NCBI GenBank assembly: GCA_035571875.1
Contig: DATNBR010000043.1
Location: forward strand, 1-64,000
Reading direction: 5' to 3'
DNA length: 64,000 bases
From: Parafrigoribacterium_A sp035571875
GTDB lineage: Bacteria > Actinomycetota > Actinomycetes > Actinomycetales > Microbacteriaceae
Below the pieces are notes generated by a model that worked only from the letters and a program-made list of their open reading frames with translations, had not been told where the DNA came from and ran no database searches. The position numbers were made by a program, and so were the translations under genes. Positions 8,438-18,839 of this stretch are shown here, in pieces. Within the stretch, counting starts at the first letter, position 1; every line of letters begins with the position of its first letter.

Positions 8438-8529
8438 GCATAACTCAGGCAGAATGCGGATGCCGGCGGCGGGATGCCTGCGATCACGGGCGCCCGCGGC
8501 GGCGCGGCATCGGATTGCCTGAGTTACGA
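8438..8529. repeat. 92-bp inverted-repeat element, copy 1
   Basis: Left arm GCATAACTCAGGCA (8438-8451) faces right arm TGCCTGAGTTACGA (8516-8529); 12 of 14 positions pair. An element with the same arms and the same 92-bp length is at 18745-18836. It lies between the radical SAM gene and the ABC-F gene, outside coding sequence. Confidence 0.75.
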
Positions 8530-8580
8530 GATGGTCGGGGCACCGCGGCAGGGCCGGGTGGCGCGCCGAGCGGGGGCGGG

Positions 8581-10326
<1,746 letters not shown>

Positions 10327-10513
10327 GGCGGCCGCCCTTCTCGAGAACGAGCGTTCCCGCCGGGCATGTGCACACGAAGCAGCCGAGCGCCGAATGACGC
10401 GAGAAAGAGCTGGCTACAGTCCATGGGCGCCTCGGGCGCGGGATGGAAGGGTCGTTACAGCTTCATAGCGTGAACGAGGCTAACAGCGCTCGCGCGCGGA
10501 TGCAACAGCGGCA

Positions 10514-10551
10514 GGTTTCGATGCTTCGATACGCCGCGGGCGGCTACTCAG
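10514..10551. repeat. Degenerate GTTTCGATACG...CTACTCA intergenic repeat, copy 1
   Basis: The segment reads GGTTTCGATGCTTCGATACG, then a GC-rich centre, then GGCTACTCAG. It resembles the segment at 20167-20199. From memory, GTTTCGATACGCTCG...CTACTCAA elements are common between genes in this family of bacteria. Confidence 0.45.
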
Positions 10552-10598
10552 CACAAGTACGCTCGCTCCAGCGCGCTAGTCGCCCGCATGGATTCGGG

Positions 10599-12077
10599 TT
10601 AGGCCAGGTTGAGGGCCTTGCCCGTCGAGGTGAGGGTCTTCTTGGCGAGCTTCGGCTCCGGGGCGAGCGGCGCGCCGTAGCTCGGAATCATCGCCTTGAG
10701 CTGCGGTGCCCACCCGTCGATGCGGTCGGGGAAGCAGCGCTTCAACACGTCGAGCATGATCGGCACCGCGGTGGATGCGCCGGGCGACGCTCCCAGAAGG
10801 CCCGCGATGCTGCCGTCGGCGGAGGAGACCACCTCGGTGCCGAACTGCAGCACTCCGCCCTTCGTGGCATCCTTCTTGATGACCTGCACGCGCTGCCCCG
10901 CGGTGATCTTGTACCAGTCCTTCGGGTCGGCATCCGGCATGAATGCCGTGAGCTCCTTGAACTTGGTCGACTTGCGGGCGACCAGCTGTCCGATCAAGTA
11001 GCGCACGAGCGAGAGGTTGGATGCGCCCGCCGCGATCATCGGGATCAGGTTGTGGAGACGGATGGTGGCGAACAGGTCGAACCACGACCCGGTCTTCAGG
11101 AATTTGGGGCTGAACCCCGCGTACGGGCCGAACATGAGGCTCGCCGTGCCGTCGACGACACGGGTGTCGAGGTGCGGAACCGACATGGGCGGGGAGCCGA
11201 CCGCCGCCTTGCCGTAGACCTTCGCGTGGTGCCTGGCCACGACATCCGGGTTGTCGGTGCGAAGGAATTCGCCGCTGACGGGGAAGCCTCCGAAACCCTT
11301 GGCCTCGGGGATGCCCGACTTCTGCAGCAGGGCGAGGGCGCCACCGCCGGCACCGACGAACACGAAGCGAGCGCGCACCGTGCGCCTGGCCATGCCGATC
11401 TCGCGCTTCACGCGCAGGTTCCAGAGGCCCTCGCTGTCGCGGCTGAGCTTGATGACGCGCTCGTTGAAGTGCAGTCGCGCGCCGTTCTCGCTGAGGTAGT
11501 TGATGAGGCCGTGAGTGAGGGCGCCGAAGTCGACGTCGGTGCCCGCGTCGATGCGGGTGGCTGCGAAGCGCTGCGACTTCTTGCGCCCGTCGACCATTGC
11601 GGGCACCCAGGAGTGGATGACGGCGGGGTCTTCGCTGTACTCCATGCCGGCGAACAACGGATGCCCCTTGAGGGCCTCGAAGCGCTTGCGCAGGTATTCG
11701 ACGTTGGCGTCACCGGTGACGAGGCTCATGTGCGGAACCGGGTTGATGAACGCCCGGGGGTCGGGCAGCAGGTCTTTGCCGACGAAGAACGACCAGAACT
11801 GCCGGGAGACCTGGAACTGCTCGTTCACCTTGACGGCGCTCGTGATGTCGATCGAGCCGTCGGGCTTCTCTGGCGTGTAGTTGAGCTCGCAGAGGGCCGA
11901 GTGCCCGGTGCCCGCGTTGTTCCAGGGATTCGAACTCTCGAGGGCGACATCCGACAGCCTCTCGAAGATCTCGATGGACCAGTCTGGCTGCAACTGCTTG
12001 AGGAACGCGCCGAGTGTGGCACTCATGATGCCACCGCCGATCAGCGCAACGTCGATGGGGGTAGCGGAAGAACTCAC
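10599..12077 (-). CDS. mqo: Malate:quinone oxidoreductase
   Basis: 492 residues, peripheral membrane flavoprotein that oxidises malate to oxaloacetate and reduces quinone (TCA cycle and respiratory chain). The N-terminus has the FAD dinucleotide fold VALIGGGIMSATLGAFL, then IEIFERL and SSNPWNNAGTGHSALCELNYTP, which is diagnostic of Mqo. Later come FVFVGAGGGALALLQKSG and LLGASPGASTAVPIM. GTG start at 12077 with GGAG just upstream. Length is typical. Transcribed alone. Confidence 0.95.
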   Translation of the reverse strand: MSSSATPIDVALIGGGIMSATLGAFLKQLQPDWSIEIFERLSDVALESSNPWNNAGTGHSALCELNYTPEKPDGSIDITSAVKVNEQFQVSRQFWSFFVGKDLLPDPRAFINPVPHMSLVTGDANVEYLRKRFEALKGHPLFAGMEYSEDPAVIHSWVPAMVDGRKKSQRFAATRIDAGTDVDFGALTHGLINYLSENGARLHFNERVIKLSRDSEGLWNLRVKREIGMARRTVRARFVFVGAGGGALALLQKSGIPEAKGFGGFPVSGEFLRTDNPDVVARHHAKVYGKAAVGSPPMSVPHLDTRVVDGTASLMFGPYAGFSPKFLKTGSWFDLFATIRLHNLIPMIAAGASNLSLVRYLIGQLVARKSTKFKELTAFMPDADPKDWYKITAGQRVQVIKKDATKGGVLQFGTEVVSSADGSIAGLLGASPGASTAVPIMLDVLKRCFPDRIDGWAPQLKAMIPSYGAPLAPEPKLAKKTLTSTGKALNLA

Positions 12078-12191
12078 CGCTCCAGTTTAGTCGTGGCACA
12101 CAGTGGCGCTCGCCTGGGCGGCCGATGGACCACGGCGTCGGCTGGTCACTGATGTTCGCTGCGTGCACTCCACTCCTCTCCGCGCCCGCCC

Positions 12192-12245
12192 GTGCAGGTC
12201 GGAGGAACTTTCTGCAGCATGGCCCAGATCGGAGGAACTTTTCGG
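12192..12245 (+). repeat. Paired GTCGGAGGAAC element, copy 1
   Basis: About 54 bp: CAGGTCGGAGGAACTTT, a 10-nt spacer, then TGGCCCAGATCGGAGGAACT and TTTCGGC. It contains two GTCGGAGGAAC-like units 32 nt apart. A second copy in opposite orientation is at 13326-13378, so the pair brackets the DUF559 gene. The rest of 12078-12361 has nothing that I can name. Confidence 0.65.
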
Positions 12246-12361
12246 CCGAGTGGATCGAAGAATCCCGCGACCTGGTCCTCCACAGCGAGCACCGAGCTCT
12301 CCACGTGCACAGATTCGCAAAGGACCGAAGCTGTGACCTCGCGGATCGCCAGACTCGGCGC

Positions 12362-13270
12362 ATGACCAACGACATCCGCTTCGATCTTCAACAGCACGGC
12401 TTCGTCACCCGAACCGCCCACCTGATCCGGCTGGGTCACGGGCGGCGCTCGATCGGTCGCGCGATCAGCCGCGGCGACATACTGCGTGTCTGTGAAGGCT
12501 GGGTGGCGACAACGGATGCGAGCCAGACGAGCATCATCGCCATTGCGAATCGCGGCAAGTTGAGTGGGTCGACGGCCCTCGCGACCCGAGGGGTATGGGA
12601 TGGCGTCGACAACCGGATCCACGTGCAGGTGCCGGTCAACTCGCACGGCTCGGTCCGGCGAGTCTCTACGCCTCTCGCCGCCTTCACTCCACCGAAGCAT
12701 CCGATGCGCGGCGTCGTTCGACATTGGACCCACGAACGACGTTCGAACCCACTCGAACCGCCGTGGCGTGTCTCGGTCATCGACGCCCTGGTGCAGGTCG
12801 CCAAGATTGCGCCGCGGGAACAGTTCATCGCGTGCGTCGAAAGCGCCGTGTGCAAGAAAGAGCTCACGCGCGCAGGCATTCCCATCTTGTTCTCTCTGCT
12901 TCCCCAGCGCCTGCAATCGCTCAGCTCGTCACTCGACTTCGGCTCGGAGTCCGGTCTCGAGACCATCGCGCGGCTACGTCTCGCGCCTTTCGTTCGGAGA
13001 ATCGTCACACAGGTGAAAATCCCTGGCATCGCGAAACTGGGCGGTGACGGAAGAGTCGATCTGCTCATTGATGGTTGGCTCGTGATCGAACTGGACGGCG
13101 ACGAATTCCACGACCCTGTCGCAGACCGCGAGCGAAACGCTGCGCTGGTGCGACTCGGGTATCGGGTGCACCGCTTCGGCTATGACCAGGTGATCAACGG
13201 GTGGCCGCTGGTCGAGGCGACAGTTCTGGAGCTGCTGCGTTATCCGCCGACAGCGACCAGACGCGGATGA
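12362..13270 (+). CDS. DUF559-type endonuclease-like protein
   Basis: 302 residues from the ATG at 12362. The N-terminal half looks like a winged-helix/AbiEi-antitoxin-like domain (GFVTRTAHLIRLGHGRRSI, VCEGWVA, SGSTALATRGVWDG). The C-terminal 110 residues carry a Vsr/PD-(D/E)XK-like core: E in GSESGLET, D in DGRVDLLIDGW, E in VIELDGDEFHD, then RNAALVRLGYRVHRFGYDQV. Such proteins are abundant and variable in actinobacteria and usually occur alone; a nuclease or defence role is assumed, not shown. No ribosome binding site is obvious, and the start is uncertain. Flanked by inverted copies of a repeat element. Confidence 0.7.
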   Translation: MTNDIRFDLQQHGFVTRTAHLIRLGHGRRSIGRAISRGDILRVCEGWVATTDASQTSIIAIANRGKLSGSTALATRGVWDGVDNRIHVQVPVNSHGSVRRVSTPLAAFTPPKHPMRGVVRHWTHERRSNPLEPPWRVSVIDALVQVAKIAPREQFIACVESAVCKKELTRAGIPILFSLLPQRLQSLSSSLDFGSESGLETIARLRLAPFVRRIVTQVKIPGIAKLGGDGRVDLLIDGWLVIELDGDEFHDPVADRERNAALVRLGYRVHRFGYDQVINGWPLVEATVLELLRYPPTATRRG

Positions 13271-13292
13271 CCCGTGGACCATGCGGATGCCT

Positions 13293-13378
13293 GTTCAGGT
13301 CGGAGGAACAATCGCATGGTTGGCGCGAAAAACTCCTCCTATCTGGGCCAAACGCCCGAAAGGTCCTCCGACCTGAAC
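13293..13378. repeat. Inverted GTCGGAGGA hairpin containing GTCGGAGGAAC element, copy 2
   Basis: The 15-bp arms GTTCAGGTCGGAGGA (13293-13307) and TCCTCCGACCTGAAC (13364-13378) are perfect complements. The minus strand of 13326-13378 aligns over about 53 bp with 12192-12245, sharing CAGGTCGGAGGA, TGGCCCAGAT and AGGAGGA blocks. It lies between the convergent DUF559 and asd genes and could also act as a transcript end, though there is no T run. Confidence 0.7.
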
Positions 13379-13472
13379 GCGACAGGCGGCAGCAGAGGGG
13401 ACCGACAGCGCGCGACGGAGGGGCGGAGAGTGGGCCGAGCGAGAGGGAGCGTGCGGCGAACCGCGGGGACGG

Positions 13473-14537
13473 TTACGGGGCGGGTGTGAGCCGCTCGGCT
13501 GCCACGAGCTCCGCGATCTGCACGGCGTTGAGCGCCGCACCCTTGCGCAGGTTGTCGTTGCTGATGAACAGCGCGAGTCCGCGGTTGTCGGGCACCCCTT
13601 CGTCTTGCCGGATGCGACCGACGTAGCTGGGGTCGGTGCCGGCAGCCTCGAGCGGGGTCGGAACATCCGTGAGCACGACGCCGGGGGCATCTTTCAGCAG
13701 TTCCTTGGCACGTTCGACCGTGAGCGGCGACGCGAACTCGGCGTTGATCGAAAGGGAGTGGCCGCTGAAGACGGGCACGCGCACGCAGGTTCCGCTGACG
13801 AGCAGATTCGGCAGCTCGAGGATCTTGCGGCTCTCGTTGCGCAGCTTCTTCTCCTCGTCGGTCTCGAACAGGCCGTCGTCGACGAGATTGCCGGCGAAGG
13901 GCACGACATCGAAGGCGATCGTCTTGGGGAAGGTCTTCGCGACCGGGAAGTCGACCGCCGCACCATCGTGCACGAGGCCGAGCGTGTTCTGCTCGATCGC
14001 CGCCTTCGCCTGGGACAGCAGCTCCTCGCCGCCGGCGAGCCCCGCGCCGGAGACGGCCTGGTAGGTGCTCACGATGAGGCGCTCGAGGCCGGCCTCGGCA
14101 TCCAGCACCTTGAGGATCGGCATGGCCGCCATCGTGGTGCAGTTCGGGTTCGCGATGATGCCCTTGCGAGCCTCGGCGATCGCGTGCGGATTGACCTCGC
14201 TCACGACGAGGGGCACGTCGGGGTCCATGCGGAAGCCGGAGGAGTTGTCGATGACGAGCACGCCGGCGGCGGCGAACCGCGGCGCCTGAGCCTTGGATGT
14301 CGTGGCTCCGGCCGAGAAGATCGCCACGTCGAGTCCGGTGGGGTCTGCAGTCGCCGCATCCTCCACGACGATGTCTGCGCCCTTCCACGGCAGGGTCGTG
14401 CCTGCGCTGCGGGCGGAGGCGAAATAGCGGATCTCGGCGACCGGGAACTCGCGCTCCTCGAGCAGTCGACGCACGACAGCGCCGACCTGGCCGGTGGCGC
14501 CGACGACGCCGATCTTCACACCCTGCGTCTGCGTCAT
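13473..14537 (-). CDS. asd: Aspartate-semialdehyde dehydrogenase
   Basis: 354 residues. Reduces aspartyl phosphate to aspartate semialdehyde, the branch point for lysine/diaminopimelate, threonine and methionine. NADP-binding GVVGATGQVGAVVRRLL at the N-terminus; the catalytic cysteine lies in IIANPNCTTMAAMPIL. The ATG overlaps the lysC stop by 4 bp, so the first two steps of the pathway are translationally coupled. Confidence 0.95.
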   Translation of the reverse strand: MTQTQGVKIGVVGATGQVGAVVRRLLEEREFPVAEIRYFASARSAGTTLPWKGADIVVEDAATADPTGLDVAIFSAGATTSKAQAPRFAAAGVLVIDNSSGFRMDPDVPLVVSEVNPHAIAEARKGIIANPNCTTMAAMPILKVLDAEAGLERLIVSTYQAVSGAGLAGGEELLSQAKAAIEQNTLGLVHDGAAVDFPVAKTFPKTIAFDVVPFAGNLVDDGLFETDEEKKLRNESRKILELPNLLVSGTCVRVPVFSGHSLSINAEFASPLTVERAKELLKDAPGVVLTDVPTPLEAAGTDPSYVGRIRQDEGVPDNRGLALFISNDNLRKGAALNAVQIAELVAAERLTPAP

Positions 14538-15799
14538 CGTCCCGTTCCTCCGTGAACCACTGCCTCTTCTTCGCCATCCAGGCCGAACGCGCTGTGCACG
14601 ACGCGCACGGCGTCGTTCACCGAGTCTGCGCGAGTGACGACCGAGATGCGGATCTCGCTCGTGGAGATCATCTCGATGTTGATGCCCGCCTCGAACAGGG
14701 CGGTGAAGAGCTTCGCCGAGACGCCAGCGTTGGTGCGCATGCCGGCGCCGACCAGGGCGAGCTTGCCGATCTGGTCGTCGTACTGCAGCGAGTCGAAGCC
14801 GACCTCGTCTTTGTGCGCGTTCAGCACCTGCAAGACCCGCGCGCCATCCGACATCGGCAGGGTGAACGAGATGTCGGTGAGACCGGATGACTTGGTCGAT
14901 ACGTTCTGCACGATCATGTCGATGTTCGCCTCGGCCGTGGCGACGATGGTGAAGATCTGCGCGGCCTTACCCGGAACATCCGGGATGCCGACGACCGTGA
15001 TCTTGGCTTCGCTGAGGTCGGCGGATACGCCGGCGATGATTGCCTCTTCCACGTTGTCTCCATCCTTGGGGCCCACCACGAGGGTGCCCGAATTGTTGTT
15101 GAACGACGAGCGCACGTGCAGCGTCACACCGTGCCGACGCGCATATTCCACAGCGCGTATATAGAGCACCTTGGCTCCGGATGCCGCGAGTTCGAGCATC
15201 TCCTCGCTCGTGATGCGGTCGATCTTGCGGGCGTTGTGCACGACCCGCGGGTCGGCGGTGAAGACGCCGTCGACATCCGTATAGATCTCGCAGACGTCGG
15301 CGCCCAGCGCTGCCGCGAGCGCGACCGCCGTGGTGTCGGAGCCGCCGCGACCGAGCGTGGTGATGTCCCCGGTGCCGCGATTGAAGCCCTGGAAACCCGC
15401 GACGATCGCGATGGCTCCCGAGTCGAGCGCCGTACGGATGCGCGCGGGATTGACCTCGACGATGCGCGCACTGCCGTGCTTCGCATCCGTCATCATGCCG
15501 GCCTGGCTGCCCGTGTAGGAGCGGGCATCCTGGCCCTGGCTCTTGATCGCCATGGCGAGAAGCGCCATCGAGATGCGCTCGCCCGCGGTGAGAAGCATGT
15601 CGAGCTCGCGGCCCGAGGGCAGCGGGGCGACCGAGAGCGCGAGGTCGAAGAGTTCGTCGGTGGTGTCGCCCATGGCGGAGACGACCACGACGACCTCGTT
15701 ACCCGCCTTGTGGGTCTCGACGATGCGCTTGGCGACGCGCTTGATGCTCTCCGCATCGGCAACGGAGGAGCCACCGTACTTCTGCACGATCAAGCTCAT
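14534..15799 (-). CDS. lysC: Aspartate kinase
   Basis: 421 residues from the ATG at 15799 (MSLIVQKYGGSS), preceded by GGGAG at 5 nt. The amino-acid kinase domain has the KYGGSSVAD motif, GRGGSDTTAVALAAAL and CEIYTDVDGVFTADPR. Two ACT domains follow from about residue 265 (ITVVGIPDVPGKAAQIF; LALVGAGMRTNAGVSAKLF, INIEMISTSEIRISV), as expected for an enzyme feedback-controlled by lysine and threonine. Phosphorylates aspartate; operon with asd. An upstream in-frame ATG at 15883 adds 28 low-complexity residues and is rejected. Confidence 0.95.
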   Translation of the reverse strand: MSLIVQKYGGSSVADAESIKRVAKRIVETHKAGNEVVVVVSAMGDTTDELFDLALSVAPLPSGRELDMLLTAGERISMALLAMAIKSQGQDARSYTGSQAGMMTDAKHGSARIVEVNPARIRTALDSGAIAIVAGFQGFNRGTGDITTLGRGGSDTTAVALAAALGADVCEIYTDVDGVFTADPRVVHNARKIDRITSEEMLELAASGAKVLYIRAVEYARRHGVTLHVRSSFNNNSGTLVVGPKDGDNVEEAIIAGVSADLSEAKITVVGIPDVPGKAAQIFTIVATAEANIDMIVQNVSTKSSGLTDISFTLPMSDGARVLQVLNAHKDEVGFDSLQYDDQIGKLALVGAGMRTNAGVSAKLFTALFEAGINIEMISTSEIRISVVTRADSVNDAVRVVHSAFGLDGEEEAVVHGGTGR

Positions 15800-15949
15800 G
15801 AATCTCCCGGGGACTGGACTGGCTGGCTGGGGTGTGGGGGCCGCGCTGCCCGCCTCGACCCATTCCCGCATCGGGTCGAACAACTGATTGTACCGAGTGG
15901 AAGAGCGGATGACGTTCGGGGCTCTTCGCCAAGCCCACGGAACGAACGG

Positions 15950-16549
15950 TCAGTTCTCTACGAGTCTGCGGCCTTCGAAGGCGCGGCCGAGAGTGACCTC
16001 GTCGGCATACTCGAGGTCACCACCGACCGGAAGACCGGAGGCGAGGCGCGTGACCCGAAGCTCGAGGTGCATGAGCATGCGCGAGAGGTAGGTGGCAGTG
16101 GCCTCGCCCTCGAGGTTGGGGTCGGTCGCGATGATGACCTCGGTGACCGTGCCATCGGCCAGTCGCTGCATGAGCTGCCGGATGCGGAGGTCGTCTGGTC
16201 CGATGCCGTCGATGGGACTGATCGCTCCGCCCAGCACGTGGTAGAGGCCCCGGAACTCGCGAGTGCGCTCGATCGCCACGACATCCTTCGCCTCTTCGAC
16301 GACACAGATGGTCGACGGCGAGCGGCGCGGATCGCGGCAGATGGAGCACTGCTCCTGCTCCGTGACGTTGCCGCAGATCTCGCAGAATCGCACCTTCTCC
16401 TTGACCTCCATGAGCACCTCCGCGAGGCGCGTCACGTCGAAGGTCTCGGTCTGCAGGATGTGGAAAGCGATGCGCTGCGCTGACTTCGGGCCGATGCCGG
16501 GCAGACGCCCCAGCTCGTCGATGAGCTCCTGCACGATGCCGTCGTACAC
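15950..16549 (-). CDS. recR: Recombination protein RecR
   Basis: 199 residues, usual length. An N-terminal helix-hairpin-helix (LGRLPGIGPKSAQRIAFHIL) is followed by a C4 zinc finger (CEICGNVTEQEQCSICRD) and a Toprim domain (ICVVEEAKDVVAIE...GLYHVLGG). Works with RecF/RecO to load RecA at gaps. GTG start; begins 3 bp after the dnaX stop, the conserved dnaX-recR order. Confidence 0.96.
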   Translation of the reverse strand: MYDGIVQELIDELGRLPGIGPKSAQRIAFHILQTETFDVTRLAEVLMEVKEKVRFCEICGNVTEQEQCSICRDPRRSPSTICVVEEAKDVVAIERTREFRGLYHVLGGAISPIDGIGPDDLRIRQLMQRLADGTVTEVIIATDPNLEGEATATYLSRMLMHLELRVTRLASGLPVGGDLEYADEVTLGRAFEGRRLVEN

Positions 16550-16552
16550 GGG

Positions 16553-18667
16553 CTAGCCCTCTCTCGGCGCGATGGTCGGACTCACGCGGGGCGCGATGGT
16601 CTGCTCCTCGATAAAACTCGCGCCGAGGATCTCGCGCACCACGGATTCGCCGTAACGGTTCTTCTCGTAGGCGGGCTTTTCACGAGTGGGCCCGGGAGCC
16701 TGCGGTTCGGGCTCCCGTGCCGCGGTTGTTGCTGGCTTGGTTGCCGGCTTGGTTGCCGGTTTCTTTGCCGGGGGCGGGGCCACGGGACGGGTCTCCGGTT
16801 CGGAGTCGCTGACCGGTGCCGTATACCAGCTGTTGCCGTCTGGGGTCGGGGGTTCGACATCCGGTTCGGTCGGTTCGGGCGCATCGGTCGGTTCGGGCGC
16901 GCTGGTCGGTTCGGGGGTCGCCGGCGGCTCGGGGGCGGTTGCCGGCGCCGGAGCTGGCGTGGATCGCGTTGCCTCGACCCTGGCGAGGAGCTTCGGCGTG
17001 AAACCGAGCACGTCGAACACGGCCTTCTTGAGGTAGTCGCCGACGCCCTCGCCGGGGGTGGTCTGCTGCTTCAGCGCATCGACGTCGTTCTGGCTTTGGA
17101 ACGAGATCACGAGGATGCCGCCCTCGCGCAACTCGAGCGGCTTGGCCGTGAAGACGACCATCCACGCCGTGCGCTTGGCCTTCTGCACGGCTTCGAGCAC
17201 CTCGGGCCACGCGTCTTTCACCTGCTGGAGGGTGACTTCGGCCGCGGCGATCGGTGCCTTTGGCGCGGGCGCCGGGATGTCGGCGGGCGCGGCCTCGGCG
17301 GGCGCGGGCGCCTTTGCTGGCCTCTCTGCTGGCCTCTCTGCTGGAGCGGGCGTCTGTGCTGCCGCGGGCGTCTGCGCTGGCGTCGTGCGGATGTCTGGCG
17401 TCGATTCGGCCACCGGTGGTTTCGGGTCGACCGGTGCGGTCGGCGGCGGCGTATCCGCCGCGACCCTGGACTCAACCTGCGCGGTGGCCTCCGGGGCCGC
17501 GCCGGCCACCCCGATGCGGCGCTCGAGCCGCTCGACGCGGGCGAGCGCTCCGCGCTCGGAGTCATCGCTCGCGGGAACGAGCACCCGCGCGATCATGAGC
17601 TCGAGGTGCAGTCGCGGGGAGGTCGCACCGGTCATCTCCGTGAGCGCCGCGCCCACGACATCCGCGGTTCTGGAGAGCTCGGCGACACCGAAGAGCGCCG
17701 CTTCCTTCGCCATGCGGTCGAGTTCGTCCTGCTGCACGCCGCGCAATACGGCCGCTGCTCCCTCGCCGGTCGCGGCCACGACGATGAGGTCGCGGAGGCG
17801 TTCGAGCAGGTCTTCGACGAAGCGGCGTGGATCTTGCCCCGTCTGGATGACGCGGTCGACGCTCGCGAAGGCGGCAGCGGCATCCGCGGTACCGAGCGCT
17901 TCGATCACGTCGCCGAGCAGCGCGCCGTGCGTGTAGCCGAGGAGCGCGACGGCCCGCTCGTACTGCACGCTGGAACCCTCCGAGCCCGCGATGAGCTGGT
18001 CGAGCAGCGAGAGGGTGTCTCGGACGCTGCCGCCGCCGGCGCGCACGACGAGTGGGAGAACGCCGGCCTCGACCTCGACCTTCTCGCTCGTTGCGAGCTG
18101 CTGAACGTATTCGAGCATCTGGGCGGGCGGCACCAGGCGGAACGGATAGTGGTGCGTGCGCGAGCGAATCGTGCCGATGACCTTCTCTGGCTCGGTCGTC
18201 GCGAAGATGAACTTGACGTGCTCCGGCGGCTCTTCGACGATCTTGAGCAGCGCGTTGAAGCCCTGCGGCGTCACCATGTGCGCCTCGTCGAGGATGAAGA
18301 TCTTGTAGCGGTCGCGGGCGGGAGCGAACACGGCGCGCTCGCGAAGGTCACGGGCGTCATCTACGCCGTTGTGGCTCGCGGCGTCGATCTCCACGACATC
18401 CAGGGATCCGCTGCCCTCGCGGCTCAGTTCGACGCAGCTCGCACACTTGCCACAGGGTGTGTCGGTCGGGCCTTCTGCACAGTTGAGGCAGCGGGCGAGG
18501 ATGCGAGCGGATGTGGTCTTGCCGCAGCCGCGCGGACCGCTGAACAGATAGGCGTGGTTGACCCGGTCATTGCGCAGCGCCGTGCGGAGCGGATCGGTCA
18601 CCTGCGACTGCCCGATCAGCTCGGCGAATGTCTCTGGCCGATAGCGGCGATATAGGGCGGTGACCAC
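16553..18667 (-). CDS. dnaX: DNA polymerase III tau/gamma subunit
   Basis: 704 residues from the GTG at 18667 (VTALYRRYRPETFAELIGQ). The AAA+ clamp-loader domain has Walker A GPRGCGKTTSA, zinc cysteines CLNC...CGKCASC, Walker B FILDEAHM, and IRSRTHHYPF in the sensor region, where many homologues have SRC. The middle is a long Ala/Pro/Lys low-complexity linker (PAERPAERPAKAPAP, later KPATKPATKPATT). A tau-like domain lies in between (VTLQQVKDAWPEVLEAVQ...FTAKPLELREG). No A-rich slippery site for a gamma frameshift is visible. Followed by recR. Confidence 0.95.
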   Translation of the reverse strand: MVTALYRRYRPETFAELIGQSQVTDPLRTALRNDRVNHAYLFSGPRGCGKTTSARILARCLNCAEGPTDTPCGKCASCVELSREGSGSLDVVEIDAASHNGVDDARDLRERAVFAPARDRYKIFILDEAHMVTPQGFNALLKIVEEPPEHVKFIFATTEPEKVIGTIRSRTHHYPFRLVPPAQMLEYVQQLATSEKVEVEAGVLPLVVRAGGGSVRDTLSLLDQLIAGSEGSSVQYERAVALLGYTHGALLGDVIEALGTADAAAAFASVDRVIQTGQDPRRFVEDLLERLRDLIVVAATGEGAAAVLRGVQQDELDRMAKEAALFGVAELSRTADVVGAALTEMTGATSPRLHLELMIARVLVPASDDSERGALARVERLERRIGVAGAAPEATAQVESRVAADTPPPTAPVDPKPPVAESTPDIRTTPAQTPAAAQTPAPAERPAERPAKAPAPAEAAPADIPAPAPKAPIAAAEVTLQQVKDAWPEVLEAVQKAKRTAWMVVFTAKPLELREGGILVISFQSQNDVDALKQQTTPGEGVGDYLKKAVFDVLGFTPKLLARVEATRSTPAPAPATAPEPPATPEPTSAPEPTDAPEPTEPDVEPPTPDGNSWYTAPVSDSEPETRPVAPPPAKKPATKPATKPATTAAREPEPQAPGPTREKPAYEKNRYGESVVREILGASFIEEQTIAPRVSPTIAPREG

Positions 18668-18744
18668 GCAGTACAGCGTACCGGCGGCGGCTGACAGGCG
18701 CTTGCCGGATGCACCCTCGCCGTCTCGCCGCAGCTGCCGTCGTT

Positions 18745-18836
18745 GCATAACTCAGGCACAATGCCGTCCGGCCGGCAGTGAAGGCCGCAGTCGCGGGCAT
18801 CCGGAGCGGCACGCGCGCGTTTTGCCTGAGTTATGC
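18745..18836. repeat. 92-bp inverted-repeat element, copy 2
   Basis: Arms GCATAACTCAGGCA (18745-18758) and TGCCTGAGTTATGC (18823-18836) are perfect 14-bp complements. Same length and nearly the same arms as 8438-8529, while the inner 64 bp differ. It lies between the divergently oriented ends of dnaX (start) and ackA (stop). Confidence 0.8.
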
Positions 18837-18839
18837 ACA

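Noticed and set aside
10340..10360. GAACGAGCGTTC near the ABC-F start as an operator or attenuator
   Set aside because: Only 5-bp arms, and no leader peptide with a convincing ribosome binding site was found upstream.
16553..18667. Programmed frameshift in dnaX producing a gamma form
   Set aside because: No A-rich slippery heptamer is visible; the repetitive region is a Pro/Ala/Lys linker in one frame.
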